DNA of 64,000 nt from assembly GCA_037501455.1 (NCBI GenBank), contig CM074863.1:11342001-11406000 (forward strand). Direction: 5' to 3'. How positions within the stretch are numbered: position 1 is the first letter of the stretch; each line of letters starts with the position of its first letter. Origin of the DNA: Lantana camara. Its lineage: Eukaryota > Streptophyta > Magnoliopsida > Lamiales > Verbenaceae. A program made the position numbers and the translations under genes. This document shows positions 19,218 to 31,446 of this stretch, piece by piece. Below the pieces are notes generated by a model, which saw only the letters and a program-made list of their open reading frames with translations, ran no database searches and was not told the origin of the DNA.

Positions 19218-21629
19218 ATGGATTCGAGGGTTGTAATCTGTTGTGTTCTTTTGGCACTATTTTGTGCGTCGTCTTGTGGTGCCGATGAAGTGAAGTTGAC
19301 GGTGAAAGGTGTGACCTCCATTGGTAGAACAGATGATAACTTCATCTGTACTACATTGGATTGGTGGCCTGAGGGCAAGTGCGACTACAATCAGTGCCCA
19401 TGGGATAAAGCAGGCATTCTTAATCTGGTAAATTTGAGTTTTTCTTTGACTTCTTATTGCATAATCTTTATATAAGATCAATAATTCTGCTTTTTCCCGT
19501 TAAAGATTCTGTTTTTGTTGTTTTATATCTCATCATGGGTTCGAGTCTGGTCATCGTATAAACTTCTCCGTTAAAGATTAGCTCCTGGAGCCTGTTGTTG
19601 ATTATTTGTTCATCTTTTCCAGGACTTGAACAACACGATTCTTGCCAATGCCATCAAGGGTTCGTTTTATGTTTTCTTGATTGATTGTATATGTTTTCCT
19701 TTTCAATTAGTTTCCCTTTCTTTTCTTCTTTGTTAAAACTTAAAACTATGATTTTGATCATCAGCATTCAACCCTCTTCGTATAAGAGTTGGAGGATCAC
19801 TGCAAGATCAGGTTATTTACAAAGTTGGTAAATGGGCCAACAAGTGCCCTGATTTCAAGCGAGACGATAAGGGCATGTTTAGATTTTCCAAAGGTTGTCT
19901 TTCAATGGAAAGATGGGATCAGCTCAACGAGTTGTTCGGCCGAACAGGGTATGAACCATTGTTGCATGCAATTTGAATCTTAATGCAAACTCAGTTTATG
20001 TGAATCTGTTTCACAAGTGATAAAACTGATTTTTGGTGTTTTTTCAGGGCTAAGATAACGTTTGGTTTGAATGCCTTAATGGGGAGGAAGCAGTCCCCTG
20101 GAGATCCTACACTTAGGGTTGGCAGATGGTATCCCAAGAATGCCTATGATTTCATGAACTACACTGCCTCTAAAGGTTACAAGATTGATTCTTATGAACT
20201 AGGTAAAACTACAATTCTTTTCTTTACTCCTTCTCAATTATTAAGGTGTTTTTGGTAATTAGACCACAAGTTTCTATGAACCCTCTTCTTTTTCCTGTTT
20301 GGTTCTAGGTAATGAGCTGTGTGGAAGTGGAGTAGCAGCAAGAATAACAGCAGAACAATATGCAAAAGACATGGTTGTACTCAAGAGAATAGTTGACGAG
20401 CTGCACAAGAACTTGAGCACACGTCCTAAGGTCCTCGGTCCCGGAGGGTTCTACGACGAGCAATGGTTCAACATCTTCCTCCAAAACTCAGGACCAGATG
20501 TTGTTGAAGGTTTAACTCACCACATCTACAACCTTGGTGCAGGTTTGTGTTTGTCTCACAGATCAAACTTAATCTTGATTCTTATATATTTTCAAGATTC
20601 TTGACAATTGATATTCTTAATGTCCTCCACATATATAGGTGATGATCCAAATTTGATCCACAAGATTCAAGACCCATATTATCTTGATCAGGTAGCTCAA
20701 ACACACAAAGATGTATCGAGATCTGTTGATCGTTTCGGGCCGTGGTCTGGAGCTTGGGTCGGAGAAGCCGGTGGGGCCTACAACAGCGGCGGTAAACAAG
20801 TGTCGCATGCATTCGTCAATGGATTTTGGTACTTGGATCAATTGGGCATGACTTCTACATTCAACCACAAGGTTTTCTGTAGGCAAGCTTTGATTGGTGG
20901 AAACTATGCTCTTCTCAACACCACCACCTTCGTTCCCAATCCAGATTATTATGGGTTAGTAATACATCAGTACAATATACCATTAAATAGCAATTGATAA
21001 CACATGGTACCCCTGCAACTTTTTACCATTTTAGCTTTTGCTCTAACTCTTTCAAAAGCAGAAGTTTTTGCAAACAGACTAATTACTTGATTTCTTTCGT
21101 CGACAGTGCGCTCTTATGGCATCGTCTGATGGGCAACAACGTGCTCTCCGCGGCTCACAACGGCTCGCCATACCTGCGCGCCTATTCTCACTGCTCCAAG
21201 AACAGGGTATGCATTGCTAATTGCCATACTCATAATATTTCAACTACTTCTTCCTATTTCTAACAGCAAGTTGTGATCTGTTGTTTCCAGGACGGGGTTT
21301 CGGTACTTTTGATCAACATGTCGAATTCAACATCATTCATCGTTTCGGTGGCGAATGATATGAACCTGTACCCTGATGAGATCTCCGCAACCGCAGCAGC
21401 AGATATGGGTGGTGCAACTGAGAGGGAAGAGTACCATTTGACTCCAAAAGATGGAAATATTTTGAGCAATGAATTGCTGTTGAATGGGACGCCATTGAAG
21501 CTGACAGAGTCTTCTGATATTCCAGAGCTGAAGCCAAAGATAGTTGATGCTACAATGCCTATTAAAGTGGCGCCTGATTCCATTGTTTTTGCTACACTCA
21601 AAGGCTTCAAGGCCCCTGCCTGCGCCTAG
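19218..21629 (+). CDS. GH79 heparanase-like protein (beta-glucuronidase family)
   Basis: Eight exons: 19218-19427, 19623-19659, 19765-19948, 20048-20202, 20309-20542, 20639-20954, 21107-21206 and 21291-21629, giving 524 residues. Residues 1-21 are a signal peptide, so the protein is secretory (wall or vacuole). GH79 hallmarks include FNPLRIRVGGSLQDQV, then the acid/base Glu198 in YELGNELCGSG and the nucleophile Glu316 in AWVGEAGGAYNSG. The 118-residue spacing between the two equals that of human heparanase (Glu225/Glu343, from memory). The C-terminal part forms the family's beta domain (VSVLLINMSNST). Plant members hydrolyse beta-glucuronosyl residues, for example on arabinogalactan proteins. 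In Lamiales a GH79 enzyme releases flavones from their glucuronides. Which substrate this copy uses cannot be told from sequence. A TATA box at 19131 supports the start. The gene looks intact. Confidence 0.95.
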
Positions 21630-21864
21630 AAACACTGCCATTTTATTTTATGCATTTCTTTTCTGCTTTTTTGCATTAGTTATTACTTTTTTTTTTGTTA
21701 GGTTTTTCCTTTTTGATGTGAGAATATTTCATGTTTATAGAACTACTTGGTTGTTTTAGAGATAGGTACAATTTATTAAAGAAAATATATAGCGCAGTTT
21801 ATATTCTTCATCCTTTGTTTTTATGCTCCTCCTCTTTTGTCATCTTAAAAACTCCATGTTACGA
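21630..21864. other. 3' untranslated region and flank of the GH79 gene
   Basis: T-rich sequence downstream of the stop codon, with AATAAA-like poly(A) signals only weakly visible (for example TTTATTAAAG near 21772). No gene is seen. Confidence 0.4.
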
Positions 21865-22300
21865 CCCGAAGTTGGAATTTAAATACCTAATATCGGGTTA
21901 AAGTTTAGACGAGTCTTTTCCTCACAATCATGCCATATAAAATAATTTAAATCTGTAATATTTGGTTAACTATAGACAAGTCTTTTCCTTTTGTATAAGG
22001 TGGGATAAATCCCCAATTGGGCATCATATGTATAATTTTTACATAATGCAGTATTTAAAATACCTCTCAAAATATGTTGTATATTTTTTATAAGATGTAG
22101 TAATGTTGTATATTTTTTATAAGATGTAGTACTAAAACATTCTAATACACTATTTATATCCTATTATGTTGTATAATTTTATGGGGAATATTCCCAACTG
22201 ATGGGGAGTTATTTCAAACTGCCCCTTTTCCATGCAACCATGCCTCAAAAAATAATTTAAATCCCCAATATTGGATTAAGTATATACGAGTGTTTTCCAA
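21865..22300. repeat. Three-copy degenerate tandem repeat interrupted by a MITE-like insert
   Basis: Three related units of about 60-68 bp end in GACGAGTCTTTTCC (about 21907-21920), GACAAGTCTTTTCC (about 21975-21988) and ACGAGTGTTTTCC (about 22286-22298), each preceded by an AATTTAAAT...TAATAT context. A MITE-like family A copy (about 21994-22227) separates the second from the third. Confidence 0.6.
21994..22227 (+). mobile_element. MITE-like family A, copy 1
   Basis: About 235 bp beginning with GGGATAAATCCCCAATTGGG and ending with GATGGGGAGTTATTTCAAAC plus TGCCCC. The two ends are imperfect inverted repeats of each other. The interior shares TATCCTATTATGTTGTATAA and ATAAGATGTAGTA.TAAAA with copies at 26901 (inverted) and 51249. 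No coding capacity. Confidence 0.65.
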
Positions 22301-22967
22301 ACCATGCCCTCAAAAAATCACAACATTGTGTAATAAATTTGAAAACCACTTCCAAACGCTTTAAATAAACTTAACTGAACCTGTGGTGAGACGTGCTAAT
22401 TTTAACAGCTACATTTAGGTTCTTTTTCCTTCTATTAATAATTATATTGTTATATTTCCAAATACTCAAAACTTTTCTATTTCAAGCTATAAATAAAAAT
22501 AAAAGAAAATTACAGTCAGGCTCCACACTATAAGAAAACTATATATGAAGCCACTAAGGTTGCACAGAATTGTTGCAGCTTTCAGATGAAGAAAAGTATG
22601 CCTTTTTATTCATGTTTTAAAGATGCAAAACTGCCTTTTCGTTCATGTATGTTTTAAAGATGCAAAACATTCCTTGCATGCAAAGCAACCAAGGTTGCTT
22701 GCCCTCAACCCCCAGCCTATATTTACACTTGATAAACTGTCCTCATCAAATACTACTGCTCCTTCAAATAAGCACTATATCATGGTAAAAAACAGAGTCC
22801 AGGTATTCTAACAAAGGGTTTGAAGCAACACCCCAAAATTGATGGAGAGCTTGATTAAGCAAACAAGGTAAAGACTCTTGAGCTTTTCTTGAATTCTATC
22901 TAGAAACATTGGCATGAGTTAGTTGGTTCCCTTAAGACCACAAAAATTGTGTTCTCATCTTTTAAGA
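22301..22967. other. Intergenic region and leader of the remorin gene
   Basis: AT-rich sequence with no supported feature. The segment from about 22560 probably includes upstream transcribed leader of the remorin gene; an additional 5' exon cannot be excluded. Confidence 0.4.
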
Positions 22968-24359
22968 ATGGAATCTGAACTCTTTTCAGAAGAAGATTTT
23001 CCGGCGGCCCAGATGATAGCAAAGATGAGGGAAGTACCTCAAAAGACAGAAAAATACCACCTCAGAAAACTCAATCCTTCAGAGGTATGCATGCTACAAT
23101 TGATCTGTCATTTTTTTTTTTTAATAAAACATAGACAAAAGATTCATCATATGGGCAATTTTCTAACGGGGATGTCTGTGTTTGCAGAGAAAAGGAAAAG
23201 CCAGAGCTGGATACGAAGACAGTTTTCTAGACAGCTGAGTTGGGATAATGATTTCAGTAGTGCTGATTATCCTACTGCAGTTGCTGCAGCAGCTTATGCT
23301 ATTCAATCGCTTGAAGAGTCAAAAGCTAAGGATCAGAAAGCAACAACTTCTGGTCCTGATAAGTCATTGAGCAAAATGAAGAGCAAAATAGAAGATACAG
23401 AAGTTCCACCGGAACCACGTAAAAGTGCACTCAAGTCCTCAGGTGAGAGATGTCATAAATCATACTTATATCCGACATTCTAAAAGAGATGAACTTTTGG
23501 TATCAACTGATCGTTTACTACACATGTAAACATATATATCAGATACTTTTAAGGATTCCGATAAGACAACAAAGGCCTCCACAAGTAAAAAGATGCCTGA
23601 AAAGGTACCTTCCTCGAAGAAGATAACTTTTGCTGATACGGAGGAAACTTCGCGTAACAAGACCGGAAAGTCACTTGAGAAGGCTCCCCCATCAATGAGA
23701 AGGCCTTCAAACATTGCAGATAAGCAATTGAATGTTGGTGATGATATAAAACCCGAGACAAGTTTGCCAAAACCTGATCGTCCACCAGAAAGACAGCCCA
23801 GTACTCAATCTGTTGAAACAAGAAAGCAGAGTGCTTCAACAAAACCAGGGCCTGGAGACTCTCAGGCAGATGCTTGGGAGAAAGAAGAGATGGCAAGCAT
23901 TAAAGAACGGTATGATTCGTTTCTACTTCATGTGTGTGTGAATGCATATAAAAAGTTTTAATGTAACTTTCCATCACCCCGAATGTAATGGAAGAAAATT
24001 TTAAGGTTTGAGAAGCTGAGGGAGACTATTGACAACTGGGAGACAAAGAAGAAGAAGAAGGCGAAACGAACAATTGAAAGGATAGAGGTTTGTTTCTTGG
24101 TACCCTTCGAATCTGAACAGTAGAAGTTGTGATTTGTTAGAGCTAAAATCAAGATGTCATATTTCAGGCTGAATTGGATAAAAGAAGAGTGAAAGCTCTG
24201 AAGAGGTACCACAATGAGATGTCAAGAGTAGAAGGTATTGCTGGAGGAGCTAGGGAACAGGCTGAGAAGAATCGCAAAAGTGAGGAGTTAAAAGTGAAGG
24301 AGAAGGCTAACAGAATCAGATCAACCGGAAAACTTCCACCAACTTGCCTATGCTTTTGA
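22968..24359 (+). CDS. Remorin family protein
   Basis: Five exons: 22968-23084, 23190-23442, 23543-23909, 24006-24087 and 24168-24359, giving 336 residues. The N-terminal half is disordered and rich in Lys, Ser and Pro. It contains SWIRRQFSRQLSW, then YPTAVAAAAYAIQSLEE, both typical of long-N-terminus remorins. The remorin C-terminal region spans about residues 232-336: AWEKEEMASIKERFEKLRE, a Lys-rich coiled coil (WETKKKKKAKRTIERIEAEL) and an ending RSTGKLPPTCLCF. The final Cys residues fit the S-acylated C-terminal anchor that attaches remorins to plasma-membrane nanodomains, where they scaffold signalling, pathogen and hormone responses. The second exon uses the second AG of GCAGAG: the first AG would shift frame into an early stop, whereas the chosen one keeps SWIRRQF in frame. 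The start is the first ATG of this exon. Confidence 0.9.
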
Positions 24360-25591
24360 ATTCTAACAAGAAAAGCTCCTGAAATTGTAAATATGTGGTT
24401 TTTCGAAAATTGTAAATGTGTGTGGTTTTTCTGAGAATTGTAAGTGTGTATGGTTTTTCTAACATCATTGTCACTAACTCTAGCAGTGAAATTCCAAAGC
24501 TTGCATGTAGCAGAATATATGCAGCAGATAAACAACTAGAAGCACCACCAAAATACAGAATGATACTATATTGTAATGCACAAACAGTGCCTTTATAAAT
24601 CAGACCAACATAATCTAAGATCACCACTGTAAACTAATCGAAATGTCAGGGATTTGAAGAGAGAGTTTTTGGCTTTCTTTCACACTCTAATTAATTTTGA
24701 AATACAAAATTAATGAATTTTTACCCGAGTCTGGCATTCATTACAGCTTAGTGCTTACGTAGTTACGTTACATTTTACAAGTTACACTTACAAGGAATAA
24801 GATAATGAATCTATGGGCCGTATCTGGACAGCTTTGGCCCAATACTGTTGTCCCAGTCCAGAGGTTTTGGGTAATGTTTTATTTACTAAATAATTACATT
24901 TATTAAATTTAATTTTTTTTATCTACATAATTGCTTTCAGAAAAAGAAGTGATTATTAAATCAAATTCAATAAATGATATCGTGCCTCCCTTTGTGAACG
25001 TGACTTCCACTTTCATCATTTTGTTTTCATAACTCCTTATCCTTTTTCCTTTTTCTTTTTCTTTTGGGCTTTACTTATTTCTTTTAACAATCTTTATAAA
25101 TATTCATATTTTTCTTAACTCATTTATAAATCAGAAATATTAATGATCTTAGTGAATTTTAAAATTTATCTATAACCATCCAAAAGTGATTCTGTCATTG
25201 TTTTTCGTTTAAAATTTTTAGAATCGGAAGTATAACATGGGAATAGGGAGGAGACTGGATATTTTTAATTCTGAGCTAACTATTTATTATCTTTAAATTT
25301 AGGAAAATCAAAGTTAATTATATGTCGTATGGAACTATGGATCATATACGTCCACGTAACAACGTTACATCCCTGAACTGTACCTGGAGTTATTAAAATA
25401 GATTAGGTCAATTACAGGATACATAATTACACTAGTTAAATTGAAGTCAACAGTACACAACTGCTGTGACAAACACAAACTTACATTCCCAAATTACACA
25501 CACGTCCAAACAGAGTATTACCGATTATTACAGAAACTGACACAACAACATCATACAGAGAAAACCTCACATTTTCATGAAACTCAACAGC
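24360..25591. other. Intergenic region between remorin and the first nodulin-related gene
   Basis: AT-rich, with short direct repetition (TGTGGTTTTTC twice near 24392 and 24420) in the remorin 3' flank. No gene recognised. Confidence 0.5.
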
Positions 25592-26104
25592 TTATTTCTT
25601 CAAGAAATCTCCAGCCATCTTCATCATATCACCGTACCCGCCTGAAGCCTCACTCTTCTCGCCACTTTCCCCGGAAGGCTTGTTCAGGAAGCCTTCCGCC
25701 ATCTTAACGTAATCCCCTGCGCCGCCGCCGGCGGAGTGCTTTTCAACGTCGGTGGTGGTAGGTTTGTGTTCGCCGGAATCACCGGCCGGGGCGGCGGCGG
25801 GTTTGTGTTCTCCGCCGGAACTCTTACGGAGATAGTCCTCGGCCTGGTCAACGTACTTTCCGATCCCCTGGTTTTCGTCCAGCTTGCCGTAATCGGAGGC
25901 GGCGTGGAGGAGATCGGCGGCTGCGGCGGAGACTTTAGCCTTGTCGCACTTCTCCTGCTCGCCGCGGAACTGGGCTTGGGCGGCGTCCGCCACCACTTTG
26001 GCGCTGGTCATGAGATCGGAGGTTGAGGAGTCGCCGGCCTTTTTGGGGTCGTCGGAAGTGGGCTTGTTTTCGCCGCCTTTGACTATGCCGGAGAGGAAAT
26101 CCAT
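25592..26104 (-). CDS. Nodulin-related protein 1 (NRP1)-like protein
   Basis: A single-exon frame of 170 residues beginning MDFLSGIVKGGENKP. The conserved family block occupies about residues 25-95 (LMTSAKVVADAAQAQF, DLLHAASDYGKLDENQGIGK, YVDQAEDYLRK). A Gly/Ser/Lys-rich, low-complexity tail follows with two related short repeats (YVKMAEGFLNK and MMKMAGDFLKK). The protein is small, hydrophilic, Ala-rich and predicted to be cytosolic and partly disordered. The Arabidopsis relative is reported to modulate heat tolerance through ABA accumulation and to interact with flowering regulators (from memory). No enzymatic motif is seen. A TATA box on the minus strand (26189-26197) and an ABRE-containing conserved block (26219-26247) lie upstream. 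A shorter paralogue is at 38570-38836. Confidence 0.85.
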   Translation of the reverse strand: MDFLSGIVKGGENKPTSDDPKKAGDSSTSDLMTSAKVVADAAQAQFRGEQEKCDKAKVSAAAADLLHAASDYGKLDENQGIGKYVDQAEDYLRKSSGGEHKPAAAPAGDSGEHKPTTTDVEKHSAGGGAGDYVKMAEGFLNKPSGESGEKSEASGGYGDMMKMAGDFLKK

Positions 26105-26188
26105 GGCAAATTGAAGAGAGAAAGATTAAAGAGAGAGATATTAAAGGAGCGAGTTTGATGCGAGTAGAAATGGGAAGAATGGGAGTGG

Positions 26189-26197
26189 ATATATAGC
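26189..26197 (-). promoter_or_regulatory. TATA box of the first nodulin-related gene
   Basis: On the minus strand this reads TATATATCC about 85 bases before the ATG at 26104. The conserved upstream block lies about 25 bases further 5'. Confidence 0.55.
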
Positions 26198-26218
26198 AAC
26201 TGTGCTTTGAGTGTTGTT

Positions 26219-26247
26219 TACGTGTCGTGGCAACTAGGCCTTGTTTG
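26219..26247 (-). promoter_or_regulatory. Conserved promoter block with ABRE-like ACGTGTC, copy 1
   Basis: On the plus strand it starts TACGTGTC, continues through TGGCAA and TAGG and ends TTGTTTG. It matches 26 of 29 positions of the block at 38978-39006 upstream of the paralogue. ACGTGTC fits the ABA-response-element core ACGTGKC. Both blocks lie 115-145 bases from their ATG, so they are the same promoter position in duplicated genes. Confidence 0.65.
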
Positions 26248-26699
26248 GGAGTGGCTGTGGGGGCCGGATTGCTATTGATCGGAATGGGAAAGATATGATT
26301 GTTGATTACTAACAATAAATTTGTACAACTACCTTTACATTATCTCCACCAATTTTGTTATTATATATGCATGTATGAATTATTCAAGCCACATGAATAA
26401 AAACAAGTATTTCTTTAGATATTCTTTGCCAAGATTGAAGAATAAGCCAAACAAATTTCTATCTATTTTGTCGTCGAACATATTTTATAGGAAATGTATA
26501 TATGTTGAATATCCAGTAGTTAATTTTAATATTTCAATTATACTCATAAATGTTTGATTTATCATTGAATGGTGTGGTTTAACGGTTTAATATTATGCTA
26601 GTTTAATTAAAAATTTTATATTTGAATAACTACTATTAGCAGAGGAGCTTTGACACATAATTAATTTGATCCAATATGTGGTTTTTCTTTATTACAAAA
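26248..26699. other. AT-rich region between the nodulin-related promoter and the Helitron
   Basis: Low-complexity AT-rich sequence with no supported gene. It ends in the A immediately before the Helitron CTAG terminus. Confidence 0.5.
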
Positions 26700-26711
26700 C
26701 TAGTATATATC

Positions 26712-26726
26712 CCGTGCTACGCACGG
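26712..26726 (-). repeat. 3'-terminal hairpin of the Helitron
   Basis: CCGTGC, a 3-base loop and GCACGG form a perfect 6-bp stem in otherwise AT-rich DNA. It lies a few bases inside the CTAG terminus, as in Helitrons. Confidence 0.75.
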
Positions 26727-26900
26727 AGTGATCAATTCAAATTGAAAATGAAATAAACAAAAATTTCAAATGAATGAGATACAGAGTTTTAAAAAATCAC
26801 AAATTCGTGAATGTATAAATTACAATTCAATAACTTGGTTCAATCTACAAAATATGCAATCCAATTACTCTTGGTAGCCTACAAAATATGCAAAACAAAG

Positions 26901-27149
26901 GGGCAGTTTGAAATAACTCTCTATCAGTTTGGAATATTTTTACTTAACTCCCCCTAAAATTATACTACATAATAGGATATAAATACGACATTAGAACGTT
27001 TTAGTACTATATTTTATGAAAATTATACAACATATTTTGAGAAGTATTTTAAGTACTACATTATGTGAAAATCATACGATATTTTGTCCAAATGGAAAGT
27101 TAAGTAAAAATATGATGCCCAATTGGGGATTTATCCCATATTACCCCCA
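26901..27149 (-). mobile_element. MITE-like family A, copy 2
   Basis: An inverted copy relative to those at 21994 and 51249. It begins GGGGCAGTTTGAAATAACTC and ends TTGGGGATTTATCCCATATT, with the same interior motifs in reverse complement. It lies inside the Helitron, so it inserted later or was carried by it. Confidence 0.65.
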
Positions 27150-30100
27150 AAACAAATTACTCTTTAATATTAGCAAAATTAAATATTAGTTATACTCCTA
27201 AAGTAGTGCATTTTTTGTAAATTTAATACTGTGAATATAAATATATTCAGAGTGATTTATAAATACATATAATTATTATAAACTATATTAATAATTTTAT
27301 ATTCATACATAGATTATGAGATTTTACTATATTTAATATAATGCATGATATTTAAAAATAAATTTAATATAAGTATCAAATTTAATTTTTATAGAATACC
27401 TTAATTTTTTTATGAATATCTATAAATTTATAAGTAAATAAAATAATATATTCAACATGTATTTTTATTTATATAATATATAATATATTTATATTTGTAT
27501 TTATACCTATATCTAATACAATTTATTAAATTTTTAACGTAATTATATATTCGTAATAATAAAAAAAATTTTAATATAATATAAATTTAACAACTATATG
27601 ACGATTATATAAAAAATAAATAAATTTTGAAGATTGAAAATTATTAATACTATGGGGTACCTAGGGAATGGATAAACTCAAATTTATAGGAATGAACATT
27701 ACCTTAGTAATGATCATTTCCAATTATATTTTGTACCAATCAAGGATTTGAAAATGGATGTGAGAATGCTCATTTCATTCCCACCCCATTCCATCGTTCC
27801 AATCATGTCGTTACAACTTTATAATGAAATTAGTTTTCTTTTCTGAATTCAAGAACATTTCTTTATAATTTTATTGTCTTTAGTTTGTGTAGCTTTTATA
27901 ATTCTTTTAAACATTTCTTAATTTTTAATGAGTTAGATTCGTTTCTTTCTTTCTTAATCTTCTTTATTTTTGGAGATTCACCCCATAGTGATTTTAGGGC
28001 TTAATATTTTTGTGAGCGATACTATAATATTTTAATTTATTATTTATCACCAATTTAGATTTTATTCTCAATCACACAATTTAGATTTCCGTGTATATGA
28101 TTTTTTTGTACGAAACTTTTTTTAATCTAACAATTTGTCTTTTACATCACAGATATTTGAATTATGATTTTGTCACTTGTTCTATTTATTAATTTTTTCT
28201 CCTTTCTTTTATTTTTTCAATATTTATTTTCATAATTTTATTGCCTTTTGTGATCTAATTTTTTGCCATTTTTCCTATCTACATTGCTCCATTTTTTGTG
28301 GTTGTTGATTTTTCTAATACCGATTAAATCCAACATCATTTTTTCCTTTCGTAATAACTAATCAGTTCTAATACTATCAATAAGAATTTTGGATTATTTT
28401 TAATACATTGCTCCACTTTTGAATATTTTCTTTATTTTAATATTATCATATTTTTATGGTCGGTTTTTTCACAAGAAATACATAATATTAATTATAACTC
28501 ATTGAAATCTAACATATCTAACATAATATTAACTATAACTTATTGAAATCTTTTTTAGAAACGCAATTATTAAACACGATATTGTATGTTGAATGCTTAT
28601 ATATAAATACAACTTAATCTTAGACAATAAATTCAATGAAGTTTTTAACCTATAAAAAATAATATTGGGCAACTAACAATTCCTAACAATATAAAAATTA
28701 CTAATAATCCCCCCTAATGATTCGAATATCCTATCTTGCGGTTCACAAAGGAATAAGGGTACTTATAGAGAATGCTATAAATAATTCAAAATAAAGACTA
28801 AAATACCAAAATCTCAAAAAATAATTGAATACACGAAATCCATGAATAAATATACAAAATAATATATTCATAAAATATGCAAATGGTAAAAAAAAGTTTT
28901 GGATTACAATACCTTACATCATTGAAACACATACAGATGTTGGAGCCCCGAGATTATTGTTGTTTCCCGATGGAAACGTACTGGGTACAAAAACTTCTTC
29001 TTCTAACTCCGAAAATTCATTGACCCCCTAATTGATAGTACGTAATGTTATGATAGATATATGAAAGTGCTTTAATTTAAAATAAAAAACGAATTGTGAC
29101 AAATTAACATAAGATACATACTCTGTAAGTTAGAGTCATGCTCCTCAGGTCAATTCACATGTGTCTGAGCTATATTTGTACAACCATGCTCATAAATAGA
29201 TGTACCGGTTATAACTAATTGATTGTGTGGAATATCAATATTATGGGATTTTTGACCTACAATATTTTGATCAACACCTAATATACATAAAAAAATCATT
29301 AAATCAACAAAATAAAAAGTTGAAATTAAAATAAAAATTATATATAAAAGAATAAATATTACGATTTGTAGTTTCCACATATCCTCTTGCATCAACTTGA
29401 CCTTAATCTGTAATAATTTTATGCTCATCGATAATGTGATCTATGGATATAATAGTATACATTTACAAAATAAGTGAACATATATAACTAAATAATATGA
29501 TCAATGCCTAAACAATTAAATTATACCGAGTAAAATAGGAACATAACAGAGTTCTTGTGAATTGAATTGGTCATGACCACCACCACCAACTTGTACTTCC
29601 CCTATATTGAATAAATATAAATATTATGATGTATGACAAAAGATGTAATCACAATTCAATAACATATATATCAAAATTCAATAAATATATACCAACATAT
29701 ATGTAAAATATTAATGGGAGCATATCATTCGAAATAATGTAACCATCATGCATTAAATTAGTTGTGTGAGATGATGACCCTCGTCTCTAACGTGTCGATG
29801 TTCCTCGGGCAGCTCATCTGTCTCTTGATGGTGGGCTATAGATATTAGAATCCCGTACTTCGTTTGGAGAGTTATTATGGAGTCCTGACAAAAATTAATA
29901 TTCTATCTGTAATCGTGCTAAACGTTCGGCCACTAAACCATCATTTACTCCGCTATGCTGTTTAATATATAAGTTCTTCTTTCTATTCAATCATGCAAAC
30001 TTGTAACTGATTTGATTGTTGTTCATTTTATCCCTGCACAAAATAAAAATAAAAAAGATAGTTGAATTTATTTGACCTAAATTAGTTATTACAAAAATAT

Positions 30101-30656
30101 CACTTTTCATAACGATTTGCATCGCATAAGTATGAAAGAAAGTTGTCATGTCATTTGTGATGTAATTATAATTACAATATTTTCTTCTTTTTTTTTTTTG
30201 TCAGATTATAACATTTTATAATGGTACTAAATTTGTTTGGAATTCAATTTAGTTCAACTATTAGTTCATAATTTGATAAATTATTTTCAGTTTAAAATTA
30301 ATATAATTCTAGCCTATAAACCTTAATCATGGCATCAACCTCATAAACATAAAAGAAAGCGGTTACTATAACCTTAATCAACATTTTCGCATAACAGTGG
30401 CATCAACATTTTCACATCAACATGACATCAACAATAACATATTCTAATAATATCAATACAAAATCGGATTGTATCTTGATATTTTAAAATGAATTAATTC
30501 AAACTTAGTCAAAATATTCTAAAACTAATGAAGTCAAAATATAAGATTAAATCTATACAATTAAACAAAAACAAAAACAACTCGTACCTTATGAAATTGA
30601 TCCGAAAATTTTGAAAGTTCTTTAAACCTCGTTAATCTCGTCTAGATTTTCAAACT
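27150..30656. other. Helitron interior, AT-rich
   Basis: Extremely AT-rich. A minus-strand frame of 92 codons at 29150-29428 and fragments between 29750 and 30000 look like a decayed coding region, but no Helitron replication-initiator or helicase motif can be named. No other feature is visible. Confidence 0.4.
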
Positions 30657-31446
30657 TCGTCTGTAACGCCCCAATTTCCGGCTTTCCAGGTACGCAAATT
30701 AATTGCCAAATGTGTCTTAATTTTCTAATTGTCCTTAATTTACATTTCTTTAAATTCAAGGACTAAATTGATCATTTTCCAAACCTTATACCCTTAATTG
30801 CATAAATTGATTAATTAAGGGGCTTAATTGCAATTTGTGTCAATTCATTAATTTCAAGGGATGAATCACGTTAATTGCTTCTTCATGCTTCCATTTTCAT
30901 TATCATCTTTCATCATATACAAAAAGGGAGAGACATTTGCTCCCTTCTCTTACCGAGACTCAACCAAGAAAGAAAAGGGAATCCATCATTCATTTCAAGC
31001 TAGTATTTTGGAGGAATTGAGAGTCTTGGATCTCCATCATCATCATCTCAACTTCATCTTCATCTTCTAAGTCCTTTAATGGAAGAGAGGGAAGCATATT
31101 TGATTTCTTGAATTTATATATAAAGCTAGGGTTAAGATTTGTATGAAATAGTTTGTGTTTTAATCCTTAGAAGCATGATTACATGATTATAATTGAATTT
31201 CATGAGCAAATCTTGAGAATTATGGAATTATATGAAGGATTCATATGTGAGCTTGATATGAGGATTCTTGATGATTAGGCATGAAATATGTGTTTATATT
31301 GTGTGTTATTGTCTCTCAAGCATGTGTACCTATTTCCCTTCATGAACTCTAGCTTGCGGAAGTAAATTATGATTGTTTGGTGAATTTTGGAGGTTGAGAC
31401 GTGCTTCCCCTGTTCTGCTGCTTTGTTTCTGCATCTTCTGTAAAAC

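Noticed and set aside
25736..26026. Plus-strand frame of 96 codons opposite the nodulin-related gene
   Set aside because: It is the Gly-rich antisense shadow of a GC-rich coding region.
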